The notes: a model not told the origin generated them from the sequence alone. Shown: positions 1 to 5,371, counted from the first letter of the stretch. The stretch is DNA of 5,416 nucleotides from VMDJ01 sp965659945 (GCA_965659945.1 CBFHYJ010000077.1:1-5416); one strand, 5' to 3'. A program made the numbers and translations.

Positions 1-408
1 CATCTGACCGATTACGTAAGTAACCGAAGCCAAGATCAAACAGATAACCGCTACAAGACGTGCACCCTTAGAGTAGAAGCGCTCGCCGATGAACTCAGGC
101 ACGGTGAACTTACCGAACTTACGTAGGTAAGGTGCTAGCAACATTGCCAACAATACGTAACCACCGGTCCAGCCCATCAAGAATACTGATGCTCCGTAGC
201 CGTTGAACGCAATCAAGCCTGCCATTGAGATAAATGATGCTGCTGACATCCAGTCCGCCGCAGTTGCCATACCGTTGGCTACTGGGTGAATGCCTTTGCC
301 TGCAACGTAGAATTCGCCAGTGCTTCCCGCACGTGCCCAAATCGCAATACCGATGTAGAGCAAGAAGGTTGCGCCAACGACAACGTATGTAAGTGTACTT
401 AGATCCAT
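1..408 (-). CDS. Sodium:solute symporter large subunit (SSS family, DUF4212-partnered type), N-terminal part; runs off the left edge
   Basis: The first 136 codons of an inner-membrane Na+/solute symporter are present and the gene continues beyond base 1. The ATG is at 408-406, with an AGGAG Shine-Dalgarno at 419-415 on the minus strand. Visible parts are a first hydrophobic helix (about residues 5-24) and the FYVAGKG motif (33-39). A helix carrying AADWMSAASF (50-59) follows; its Asp52 lines up with the sodium-linked Asp55 of PutP. Further helices lie at about 76-93 and 117-135, with a GKFTVPEFIGERF loop (99-111) between them. This resembles the acetate permease ActP and, more closely, the large-subunit class that always has a small DUF4212 partner, which is encoded just upstream here. 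The substrate is probably a small organic acid such as acetate, but that is family-based inference. Only the family assignment is firm. Confidence 0.93.
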   Translation of the reverse strand, partial: MDLSTLTYVVVGATFLLYIGIAIWARAGSTGEFYVAGKGIHPVANGMATAADWMSAASFISMAGLIAFNGYGASVFLMGWTGGYVLLAMLLAPYLRKFGKFTVPEFIGERFYSKGARLVAVICLILASVTYVIGQM

Positions 409-413
409 GGTTT

Positions 414-419
414 GCTCCT
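414..419 (-). promoter_or_regulatory. Ribosome binding site of the symporter large subunit
   Basis: AGGAGC on the minus strand lies in the 12-bp gap between the DUF4212 stop and the large-subunit ATG. It is about 6 nt from the start codon. The tight spacing supports co-translation of the two subunits. Confidence 0.8.
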
Positions 420-420
420 A

Positions 421-675
421 TTAATCTTCAGACACGCCAAACTGTTTATCCAGTTTGTTCATCTGTGATGCGTAATAGAAGACAAGCACTAGGAACACAT
501 AAATTGAACCGTTTTGTGCAAACCAGAAACCGAGACCCACGCCGCCAATTTTGATGGCATTGAGAGGCTCAGCGAGGATGATCCCGAAGCCGTATGAAAC
601 GACAAACCAGATCACCAACAAGATGCTGACAAGACGAACATTCGCTTGCCAATATTTGGATGCATTATTATCCAT
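421..675 (-). CDS. DUF4212 protein, small subunit of sodium/solute symporter
   Basis: An 84-residue membrane protein of the DUF4212 family (sodium/substrate symporter small subunit). The family pattern is clear: YWQANVRL near the start, a first membrane helix at about residues 15-35 (LVSILLVIWFVVSYGFGIIL), the LNAIKIGG linker, the GFWFAQNGSIYVF signature opening the second helix (about 49-68), and a short charged tail with MNKLDKQF. It is thought to accompany the SSS-type large subunit, encoded 12 bp downstream, in the inner membrane; its exact role is not well established. The full length matches the usual 80-90 residues. The ATG at 675 has GGAG at 689-686, 10 nt away. It is the first gene of its transcription unit, since the next gene upstream lies 207 bp off. 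Confidence 0.93.
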   Translation of the reverse strand: MDNNASKYWQANVRLVSILLVIWFVVSYGFGIILAEPLNAIKIGGVGLGFWFAQNGSIYVFLVLVFYYASQMNKLDKQFGVSED

Positions 676-700
676 ATCTCGATCGCTCCGCAGTTGGTAG

Positions 701-730
701 ATAGTAGTTGTTCTGTTTAAGGGGAACCAA
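701..730 (-). promoter_or_regulatory. Possible sigma70-type promoter of the symporter operon
   Basis: On the minus strand, TTGGTT (730-725) and TACTAT (706-701) are separated by 18 nt. Both are only partial matches to the consensus hexamers. The predicted start would leave about 20 nt of leader containing the Shine-Dalgarno, which is plausible, but the call rests on position and weak hexamers. Confidence 0.3.
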
Positions 731-738
731 TTTGAAGA

Positions 739-764
739 TGTCTGTTGCTTTTATTATTCAGACA
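739..764. repeat. Inverted repeat TGTCTG-N14-CAGACA upstream of the symporter operon
   Basis: Two perfect 6-bp arms (739-744 and 759-764) enclose a 14-bp AT-rich spacer. The element lies just upstream of the candidate -35 of the symporter promoter. It could be an operator, as the arm spacing suits two adjacent major grooves, but six-base arms also arise by chance. Confidence 0.35.
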
Positions 765-795
765 ATCTCAATACATCTGATCCAACTTAGACAGC

Positions 796-822
796 GTTGA
801 TTATTCAACAAGCGAATTGTTG
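796..822. repeat. Overlapping palindromes with three GTTG/CAAC half-sites
   Basis: GTTGA-TTAT-TCAAC (796-809) is followed, sharing its CAAC, by CAACAA-GCGAA-TTGTTG (806-822). The central CAAC can pair with either flanking GTTG. The element sits about 120-145 bp upstream of the DUF4212 start and beyond the permease stop. There is no T-run in either direction, so it is not an ordinary terminator. A regulator binding site is the likeliest meaning. Confidence 0.4.
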
Positions 823-882
823 TAGGTATTACTACTAATGTCAAAGTTTTATGGGTAGATAAGATATCACTTATGTTCTAAC

Positions 883-1764
883 TTACTTGTTAGCAACTAA
901 GCGTTTTTGATGCCCTAGCCACAACACAATCGCACCAGAGATGATGAATAAAGCGCCAATCATAAAACCGGTTGTTAATGGATCATCAAAGATAAAACTA
1001 CTAAACAACGCAGCAGCAAAAATTTGCATGTTTAGTAAAGGTGATAACGATGATGCATTACCAAAGTTGTAGGCCTTGATGATACATAAGTGTCCCAACG
1101 CACCAAGTACACCGAGGCTAATCAATATTAGCCATTGTTCTATAGTTGGAGAATGCCAATAGGGCAGCACAACAAGACTCATCACAAGGCTACCAATGAG
1201 TGTTGCGTTGAGTAAGGTCTTAAGGTTGTGATCACGTCCGCGCAGGTAGCGTGTCATGAGTAAATAGAAGGCGTAAAAAAACGCAGCAACGAGTGCGAGA
1301 TAGAGATAAGGGTTGGTGTTTTCTATGCCTGGTTGAGTGATTGCGATAACACCACTAAAACCCAGTAGTGCGGCAAGCCAATGCCACCACAACACTTTTT
1401 CTTTTAGCAGTAAGCCAGCGAGCAATGTGACGATCAAAGGGGCAAGCAGCATGATCGCGGTAGCTTCACCTATTGGCGCATGCTTGAAAGCGTTATAAGC
1501 GCATAACGTCATGGCTAGAAGGCTGAGCCCCCTGAAAAACTGTATCCAAGGGTGGGCTGATCGCTTAAACAGCACTTCTCGTTGCGGTAGCAGAACCAAT
1601 AACACCAAAAGCGTGTGAAATGAGTAGCGCGCCCAGACAACTTGAACGGCTGGAAGGCCCTCGCGCATCAAGATTTTGCCTAAATTGTCCATGCCGGCGA
1701 GCAAGAAGCAGGCAAGCACGCTAAGGCTGATGGCGAAAATCCAGTCGCGAGAGGTTTGGGGCAA
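883..1764 (-). CDS. DMT-superfamily permease with two EamA domains
   Basis: A 293-residue inner-membrane transporter of the drug/metabolite (EamA) type, with about ten hydrophobic helices in two repeated halves. The first EamA domain spans roughly residues 13-144 and the second 154-284. Family features include VVWARYSFHTLL (42-53), an arginine-glycine pair before helix 3 (RGL, 78-80), the PIGEATAIMLLAPL stretch (97-110), LLLKEK (118-123) and a GFSGV(I) segment (135-140) ending in a QPG turn. The second half repeats this pattern around the ISLGVLGALGH and SPLLNMQIF segments. The length is typical. The start is TTG at 1764-1762, chosen because AGGAG lies 6 nt upstream; the next in-frame ATG (residue 25) would remove helix 1. 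The substrate cannot be read from sequence. Efflux or uptake of a small metabolite or amino-acid-like compound is usual for the family. It is transcribed divergently from the DUF302 gene. Confidence 0.9.
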   Translation of the reverse strand: MPQTSRDWIFAISLSVLACFLLAGMDNLGKILMREGLPAVQVVWARYSFHTLLVLLVLLPQREVLFKRSAHPWIQFFRGLSLLAMTLCAYNAFKHAPIGEATAIMLLAPLIVTLLAGLLLKEKVLWWHWLAALLGFSGVIAITQPGIENTNPYLYLALVAAFFYAFYLLMTRYLRGRDHNLKTLLNATLIGSLVMSLVVLPYWHSPTIEQWLILISLGVLGALGHLCIIKAYNFGNASSLSPLLNMQIFAAALFSSFIFDDPLTTGFMIGALFIISGAIVLWLGHQKRLVANK

Positions 1765-1770
1765 GGCGGG

Positions 1771-1775
1771 CTCCT
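1771..1775 (-). promoter_or_regulatory. Ribosome binding site that fixes a TTG start for the DMT permease
   Basis: AGGAG on the minus strand is 6 nt from the TTG at 1764-1762. No comparable site precedes the internal ATG at 1692-1690. Confidence 0.75.
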
Positions 1776-1854
1776 GATCAAAGTCGCTGCACTATATATA
1801 AAGTGTGCCGGATTTGGCGAGAACGTAATTTGGGATGCTTTTTTATTAGATTTG

Positions 1855-1862
1855 TATAGAAT
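1855..1862 (+). promoter_or_regulatory. Possible -10 region for the DUF302 gene
   Basis: TATAGAAT contains two overlapping -10-like hexamers, TATAGA and TAGAAT; the latter matches the consensus at five of six bases. No good -35 lies 16-18 bp upstream, so this is only a candidate. It would give a leader of about 70 nt containing the TCAC/GTGA array. The same 173-bp region must also hold the promoter of the divergent permease gene, possibly using the TATATA-rich stretch at 1793-1802, read on the minus strand. Confidence 0.25.
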
Positions 1863-1882
1863 CGTCGCTTCTAGAAAAAAGC

Positions 1883-1905
1883 TCACCGTGATTTCACAGA
1901 GTGAA
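1883..1905. repeat. Alternating TCAC/GTGA half-site array in the DUF302 leader
   Basis: Four half-sites alternate: TCAC (1883-1886), GTGA (1888-1891), TCAC (1894-1897) and GTGA (1901-1904). Each neighbouring pair forms a small palindrome. The best is TTCAC-AGA-GTGAA (1893-1905), and GTGA-TT-TCAC (1888-1897) overlaps it. The spacing does not fit a canonical CRP site (TGTGA-N6-TCACA). The array ends about 20 bp before the GAGGA Shine-Dalgarno, so it could be a repressor operator or alternative small hairpins in the mRNA leader. Confidence 0.4.
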
Positions 1906-1937
1906 GCCCACAAATCTAAGCCTTTGAGGAAACATTG

Positions 1938-2480
1938 ATGAAGAAGTTAATCACAGCTGCATTGGTTGCACTAGCGATGGTGACTTCAGCACACGCTGAT
2001 GGTCATGGTAAGAAAAAACAAGAAGTTAAAGCTCCTGCTTTTGATAAGGCTGTTGCACAGCAAATGATCGAAAACAGCATCCAGCGTTTCAAGTTGGTTG
2101 AAGGCGTAACCCTTGATGATGCAATCGAAGGTATGAAATCACGTGCGACCGCGTTGAACTTTAAATTGGTTGCTGAGCTGCCATTGAGCAAAGACGTTGA
2201 AGCAAAAACTGGCAAGCCAGGTCGCACAATGCACATCTTGGCGTTCTGTGACTCACTGATCGCTAAAGAGATGGTTGAGTACAACATGATCTTTGCGGGC
2301 TTCTTGCCTTGTCGTATTGCGGCGATTGAAGATGCAGAAGGTAACGGCTGGTTGGTCACCATGAACATGGACATGATGCTGCACGCAGTTGAATTGACTC
2401 CTGAACTAACTAAGTTGGCGAAGAAAGTTCGTGACGACATCTACAGCATCGTCGAAGCAGGCGTTAATGGCGATTTCTAA
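1938..2480 (+). CDS. Exported DUF302 domain protein
   Basis: A 180-residue protein with a clear Sec signal peptide (MKK, then hydrophobic residues 5-17, likely cleaved after AHA at residue 20), so it is predicted to be periplasmic. The mature part begins with a His/Lys-rich stretch, DGHGKKK. It then shows a DUF302-like pattern: an initial helix-rich segment, NFKLVAELPLSKDV (74-87), a middle element with Cys104, then FLPCRIAAIEDAEGNGWLVT (122-141), where Cys125 precedes the conserved strand and acidic turn. A methionine-rich stretch MNMDMM (142-147) follows. The function of DUF302 proteins is poorly known. The two cysteines, histidines and methionines would allow a metal or redox role, but that is speculation. 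ATG 1938 is preferred over the adjacent TTG at 1935 because GAGGA (1926-1930) is 7 nt from the ATG and only 4 nt from the TTG. The gene is monocistronic, ending in a terminator. Confidence 0.85.
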   Translation: MKKLITAALVALAMVTSAHADGHGKKKQEVKAPAFDKAVAQQMIENSIQRFKLVEGVTLDDAIEGMKSRATALNFKLVAELPLSKDVEAKTGKPGRTMHILAFCDSLIAKEMVEYNMIFAGFLPCRIAAIEDAEGNGWLVTMNMDMMLHAVELTPELTKLAKKVRDDIYSIVEAGVNGDF

Positions 2481-2506
2481 ATCGTTGAACGACTTGTTGA
2501 TAACAG

Positions 2507-2533
2507 AAAAGCCGGCGAAAGCCGGTTTTTTTT
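2507..2533 (+). terminator. Intrinsic terminator of the DUF302 gene
   Basis: A 10-bp stem runs AAAAGCCGGC (2507-2516), tetraloop GAAA (2517-2520), then GCCGGTTTTT (2521-2530). It contains five GC pairs, one G-U wobble and A-U pairs, and leads into a run of eight T (2526-2533). It lies 27 bp after the stop codon and separates this gene from ispG. Confidence 0.93.
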
Positions 2534-2576
2534 GTGCCTAGAAATGATTACGGTATCGGGTTTTTTTTTGCTCCGG

Positions 2577-2582
2577 TACACT
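2577..2582 (+). promoter_or_regulatory. Possible -10 box of the ispG promoter
   Basis: TACACT lies 31 bp before the ispG ATG and after a nine-T run (2561-2569). No convincing -35 is present at the right distance. A promoter is expected somewhere between the terminator ending at 2533 and ispG, and this is the best match seen. Confidence 0.3.
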
Positions 2583-2613
2583 GCGCTCATTGGTTAAATT
2601 TTAAAGCAGTTTC

Positions 2614-3831
2614 ATGAAAACAACGATCCAGCGTCATAAAACGCATTGTGTGCAGGTAGGGCATGTCCGCGTAGGTGGAGATACGCCGGTGGTGGTTCAG
2701 TCGATGACCAACACCGATACCGCAGATATTGCAGCTACGGTAGCTCAGATTATCGATTTGGCACGCGCGGGTTCTGAGCTTGTGCGCATCACGGTGAACA
2801 ATGAAGAATCGGCTGCTGCCGTTGCGCAGATTCGTCAACAGCTCGACGCGCAAGGTTGTGATGTGCCGTTGGTAGGCGACTTTCATTTCAATGGCCATCG
2901 TTTACTTGAAGATTACCCAGAGTGTGCGCAGGCACTCGCAAAATATCGCATCAACCCTGGCAATGTGGGTAGCGGTGAAAAGCGTGATGCGCAGTTCGCT
3001 AGCATGATTGAAGCAGCGATCAAATACGATAAAGCGGTGCGCATTGGTGTCAACTGGGGCTCGCTTGATAAAGGTTTAGTGGCATCGATGATGGATGCGA
3101 ATGCTAAAGCTGATGAGCCATTAGATGCCGAATCGATCATGAGTGAAATCATGGTGACGTCTGCGCTGCAAAGCGCTGATAAGGCGGTTGAGATTGGTTT
3201 GCCGAAAGACAAGATTGTTCTCTCGTGCAAGATGAGTGGTGTGCAAGATCTGATTCGTGTGTATGAAAAACTCGCACAGCGTTGTAATTACGCATTGCAT
3301 TTAGGGCTTACTGAAGCGGGTATGGGTTCTAAAGGTATTGTGGCTTCTACGGCGGCTTTGTCGGTGCTTTTACAAGAAGGCATTGGTGATACTGTTCGTA
3401 TCTCACTTACACCAGAACCAGGCGGTGATCGCACTAAAGAGGTGCGTGTGGGTCAAGAGATTTTGCAGTCGATGGGATTGCGGGCCTTTATGCCGCAAGT
3501 GATTGCTTGTCCTGGCTGCGGTCGTACGACCAGCACGTATTTTCAACAGTTAGCGCAAGATATTCAGTCCTACCTGAGAAATCAGATGCCAATTTGGCGC
3601 CAGAAATACCCAGGTGTTGAAGCGTTGAATGTCGCGGTAATGGGTTGTGTAGTTAACGGGCCAGGTGAGAGTAAACATGCTGATATAGGCATTAGTTTAC
3701 CGGGCACTGGTGAGCGACCTGCCGCACCTGTCTTCATTGATGGTGAAAAGGCGGTGACCTTAAAAGGCGACAAGATTGCCGAAGAGTTTCAACAGTTGGT
3801 CAATGAATACGTTGAGCGACATTACAGCTAA
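2614..3831 (+). CDS. ispG: 4-hydroxy-3-methylbut-2-enyl diphosphate synthase (IspG/GcpE), long form
   Basis: The penultimate enzyme of the MEP isoprenoid pathway, in the cytoplasm. It reductively converts 2-C-methyl-D-erythritol 2,4-cyclodiphosphate to HMBPP using a [4Fe-4S] cluster and a reductant such as flavodoxin. The N-terminal TIM barrel opens with VRVGGDTPVVVQSMTNTDT (19-37), followed by GDFHFNGH (88-95), YRINPGN (111-117) and RIGVNWGSLDK (143-153). LHLGLTEAGMGSKG and an SLTPEPGGDRTKEV segment come later. The cluster ligands are visible: CPGC (Cys299, Cys302), Cys345 in MGCVVNGPGE, and Glu352. At 405 residues it is longer than the 372-residue E. coli enzyme. Ligand spacing equals that of the Thermus enzyme (Cys297, Cys300, Cys343, Glu350), and the text resembles the Neisseria/Burkholderia type. 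ATG 2614 is the only sensible start, because an in-frame TAA lies just upstream; the Shine-Dalgarno is poor (AAAGCAG). hisS and rodZ, its usual gammaproteobacterial neighbours, are absent. Confidence 0.97.
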   Translation: MKTTIQRHKTHCVQVGHVRVGGDTPVVVQSMTNTDTADIAATVAQIIDLARAGSELVRITVNNEESAAAVAQIRQQLDAQGCDVPLVGDFHFNGHRLLEDYPECAQALAKYRINPGNVGSGEKRDAQFASMIEAAIKYDKAVRIGVNWGSLDKGLVASMMDANAKADEPLDAESIMSEIMVTSALQSADKAVEIGLPKDKIVLSCKMSGVQDLIRVYEKLAQRCNYALHLGLTEAGMGSKGIVASTAALSVLLQEGIGDTVRISLTPEPGGDRTKEVRVGQEILQSMGLRAFMPQVIACPGCGRTTSTYFQQLAQDIQSYLRNQMPIWRQKYPGVEALNVAVMGCVVNGPGESKHADIGISLPGTGERPAAPVFIDGEKAVTLKGDKIAEEFQQLVNEYVERHYS

Positions 3832-3840
3832 TATTTTCTT

Positions 3841-3847
3841 GGGGGAG
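3841..3847 (+). promoter_or_regulatory. Ribosome binding site of the HbpS/GlcG-like gene
   Basis: GGGGGAG lies 5 nt before ATG 3853, inside the 21-bp gap after the ispG stop. It is much stronger than the site in front of ispG, suggesting efficient translation of the second gene from a shared mRNA. Confidence 0.75.
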
Positions 3848-3852
3848 ATGAA

Positions 3853-4341
3853 ATGAATGTAAAGCAGTTGATTGCGGCAACCGCACTGACAGCACTGAGC
3901 GCGGTAGCAGTGGCGGAAGAGCCAATGATGGTGAACGTGAAGCGTATGTCTTTGGAGACAGCGCAGAAGATTGCACAAGGTGCGATTGATGCCTGTCGAC
4001 AAGAGGGTATCCAGATAGGTGTGACCGTGGTGGATCGCGATGGCATTGCGCAAGTTGTGATGCGTGACACGATTGCGCCAACCATTACCTTACCGATCAG
4101 CCAAGGTAAGGCGTATGCGGCTGTAATGTTCAATGTCTCAACCTCGGGTTTGAACGAGCGTGCAAATACACCGATCGGTCGTGCGCCGGGTGTGGTGATG
4201 TCGCCAGGCGGTGTGCCTATTCAGGCGGCAGGCTCACTGATTGGTGGTGTCGGTGTTTCTGGTGCGCCAAGCGGCGAAACCGATGAGATGTGTGCTCTGA
4301 AGGGTGTTGAGCAGGTTCAAGACGATCTCGACATGAGCTAA
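3853..4341 (+). CDS. Exported HbpS/GlcG-family (DUF336) putative heme-binding protein
   Basis: A 162-residue protein with a signal peptide (MNVK, hydrophobic residues 5-20, cleavage expected after AVA at residue 21), so it is probably periplasmic. The mature part matches the GlcG/HbpS family across its length. It has a first helix ending in AIDACRQEG (44-52), the strand pair IGVTVVDRDGIAQVVMRD (55-72), the KAYAAVMFNVSTSGL segment (86-100), PGGVPIQAAGSLIGGVGVSGAPSGETDE (118-145) and a closing CALKG with Cys147. Some family members bind heme (HbpS of Streptomyces); others, such as GlcG, have no settled role, so heme binding here is inference. The start ATG follows a strong Shine-Dalgarno. The gene lies 21 bp after ispG with no terminator between, so the two are probably co-transcribed. 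A terminator closes the unit. Confidence 0.9.
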   Translation: MNVKQLIAATALTALSAVAVAEEPMMVNVKRMSLETAQKIAQGAIDACRQEGIQIGVTVVDRDGIAQVVMRDTIAPTITLPISQGKAYAAVMFNVSTSGLNERANTPIGRAPGVVMSPGGVPIQAAGSLIGGVGVSGAPSGETDEMCALKGVEQVQDDLDMS

Positions 4342-4359
4342 TTCATTTGGCTAAAAATC

Positions 4360-4393
4360 AGCCGGCTTCTCATTTGGGGTGCCGGCTTTTTTT
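4360..4393 (+). terminator. Intrinsic terminator of the ispG-hbpS-like unit
   Basis: AGCCGGC (4360-4366) pairs with GCCGGCT (4381-4387) across a 14-nt loop and is followed by seven T (4387-4393). An upstream A-run (4354-4358) could partly pair with the T-run if the unpaired TC is bulged. It begins 18 bp after the stop codon. Confidence 0.9.
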
Positions 4394-4401
4394 ATGCCTG
4401 A

Positions 4402-4431
4402 AAGGGGAAAACAATTTCGCTCAGACCCCTT
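4402..4431. repeat. Inverted repeat AAGGGG-N18-CCCCTT upstream of dapA
   Basis: Perfect 6-bp arms (4402-4407 and 4426-4431) flank the region where the dapA -35 should lie. It may be an operator or a coincidence. It has no terminator-like T-run. Confidence 0.35.
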
Positions 4432-4445
4432 GAATACGTTAGAAT
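4416..4445 (+). promoter_or_regulatory. Likely sigma70-type promoter of dapA
   Basis: A -10 TAGAAT (4440-4445, five of six consensus bases) lies 18 bp after a weak -35 TTCGCT (4416-4421). Transcription would start near 4452, giving a leader of about 20 nt. It sits directly between the preceding terminator and dapA, where a promoter is required. Confidence 0.45.
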
Positions 4446-4464
4446 TTGGGGCTTAATCAGTGGT

Positions 4465-4468
4465 GGAG
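4465..4468 (+). promoter_or_regulatory. Ribosome binding site deciding the dapA start
   Basis: GGAG lies 6 nt before ATG 4475 and would be inside the coding region if translation began at GTG 4460. This supports the ATG. Confidence 0.75.
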
Positions 4469-4474
4469 CACAAC

Positions 4475-5356
4475 ATGATTCGTGGCAGTCTTGTCGCCTT
4501 AGTAACCCCGATGACCGATGACGGCGCAGTTGATCAGGTGGCGCTTGAGCGTTTGGTTGAGTGGCATATCGCAGAAGGTACCGACGCAATTGTCGCAGTG
4601 GGTACTACGGGTGAGTCAGCAACGCTGGATGAGGAAGAGCACTGTCATACGATTCGTCGCGTGGTTGAGGTTGCCAACGGTCGTATTCCTGTGATTGCGG
4701 GCACTGGTGCTAACAGCACCTCTGAAGCCATTAGCCTGACCCAGTGTGCTAAGGAAGCGGGGGCAGAGGCTTGCTTACTAGTCACCCCTTATTACAACAA
4801 ACCAACGCAAGAGGGTTTGTATCAGCACCACAAAGCGATTGCTGATGCGGTTGATATTCCGCAAATTCTTTATAACGTGCCTGGCCGCACAGCAGTTGAT
4901 ATGCAGCCTGAAACGATCGTGCGTTTATCAAGTATCTCCAACATTATTGGTGTGAAAGAAGCGACCGGTGATTTATCACGTATCGAAAAGTTACGCGCTG
5001 AAGTGCCAGCTGATTTTGCGATTTATAGTGGTGATGATGCGACAGCACGTGAAGCGATCTTGCTGGGTGCGGATGGCGACATTTCGGTGACTGCAAACGT
5101 TGCGCCTAAAGCGATGCATGAGATGTGTCAGGCTGCACTGAATAAAGATGCAGATACTGCAGCAAATATTGATGCGAACTTATCGGGTTTACATAAGTCT
5201 CTATTTGTCGAGTCGAATCCAATTCCAGTTAAGTGGGCATTGGGTGCGATGGGTATGATGGGTTTTGGTATCCGTCTACCTCTTACTCGTTTATCAGCAC
5301 ATGCTGAAGCGCCAGTTCGTGATGCATTGGCTCAAGCAGGCATTGAAACGAAATAA
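4475..5356 (+). CDS. dapA: 4-hydroxy-tetrahydrodipicolinate synthase
   Basis: Cytoplasmic first enzyme of the lysine/diaminopimelate branch; it condenses pyruvate with aspartate semialdehyde. At 293 residues from ATG 4475 it has the family length, and its numbering matches the E. coli enzyme. It has GTTGES (43-48, with Thr44 and Thr45 of the proton relay), PYYNKP (105-110, Tyr107), LYNVPGRT (132-139, Tyr133 and Arg138) and the Schiff-base Lys161 in GVKEATGD. Of the lysine feedback-site residues, Ser48, Ala49, His56, Asn80, Glu84 and Tyr106 are kept, while His53 of E. coli is Glu53 here, so lysine inhibition is likely but may differ in strength. A GTG at 4460 is in frame, but GGAG (4465-4468) lies inside that extension and 6 nt before the ATG. 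The family also starts at MxxGSxVALVTPM, so the ATG is preferred. Confidence 0.97.
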   Translation: MIRGSLVALVTPMTDDGAVDQVALERLVEWHIAEGTDAIVAVGTTGESATLDEEEHCHTIRRVVEVANGRIPVIAGTGANSTSEAISLTQCAKEAGAEACLLVTPYYNKPTQEGLYQHHKAIADAVDIPQILYNVPGRTAVDMQPETIVRLSSISNIIGVKEATGDLSRIEKLRAEVPADFAIYSGDDATAREAILLGADGDISVTANVAPKAMHEMCQAALNKDADTAANIDANLSGLHKSLFVESNPIPVKWALGAMGMMGFGIRLPLTRLSAHAEAPVRDALAQAGIETK

Positions 5357-5371
5357 CAACAAAGGTTTTTC

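Noticed and set aside
119..340. 73-codon minus-strand frame in the symporter large-subunit region
   Set aside because: It is out of frame with the clear SSS-family translation that starts at 408.
796..809. GTTGA-TTAT-TCAAC as an FNR box
   Set aside because: FNR sites have TTGA and TCAA separated by 6 bp; here the gap is 4 bp.
859..874. ATAAG-N6-CTTAT palindrome after the permease stop as its terminator
   Set aside because: The stem is only five AT-rich pairs without a following T-run in the minus direction, too weak to call.
1888..1898. GTGATTTCACA as a CRP site
   Set aside because: The half-sites are separated by 2 bp rather than the 6 bp CRP needs.
1756..1938. 60-codon plus-strand frame across the divergent intergenic region
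   Set aside because: It covers the expected promoters, overlaps the permease start and has no recognisable protein character.
2003..2440. 145-codon open frame on the minus strand inside the DUF302 gene
   Set aside because: It lies wholly opposite a gene with a signal peptide, good Shine-Dalgarno and terminator, and its translation shows no family features.
2561..2569. Nine-T run as a second terminator before ispG
   Set aside because: No GC-rich hairpin precedes it on either strand. It may only be AT-rich promoter DNA, and such a run is also prone to length errors in sequencing.
3760..4133. Several overlapping minus-strand frames of 93-101 codons opposite the ispG end and the HbpS-like gene
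   Set aside because: They are mirror frames of well-supported genes, with low-complexity translations rich in Ser, His and Cys and no ribosome binding sites.
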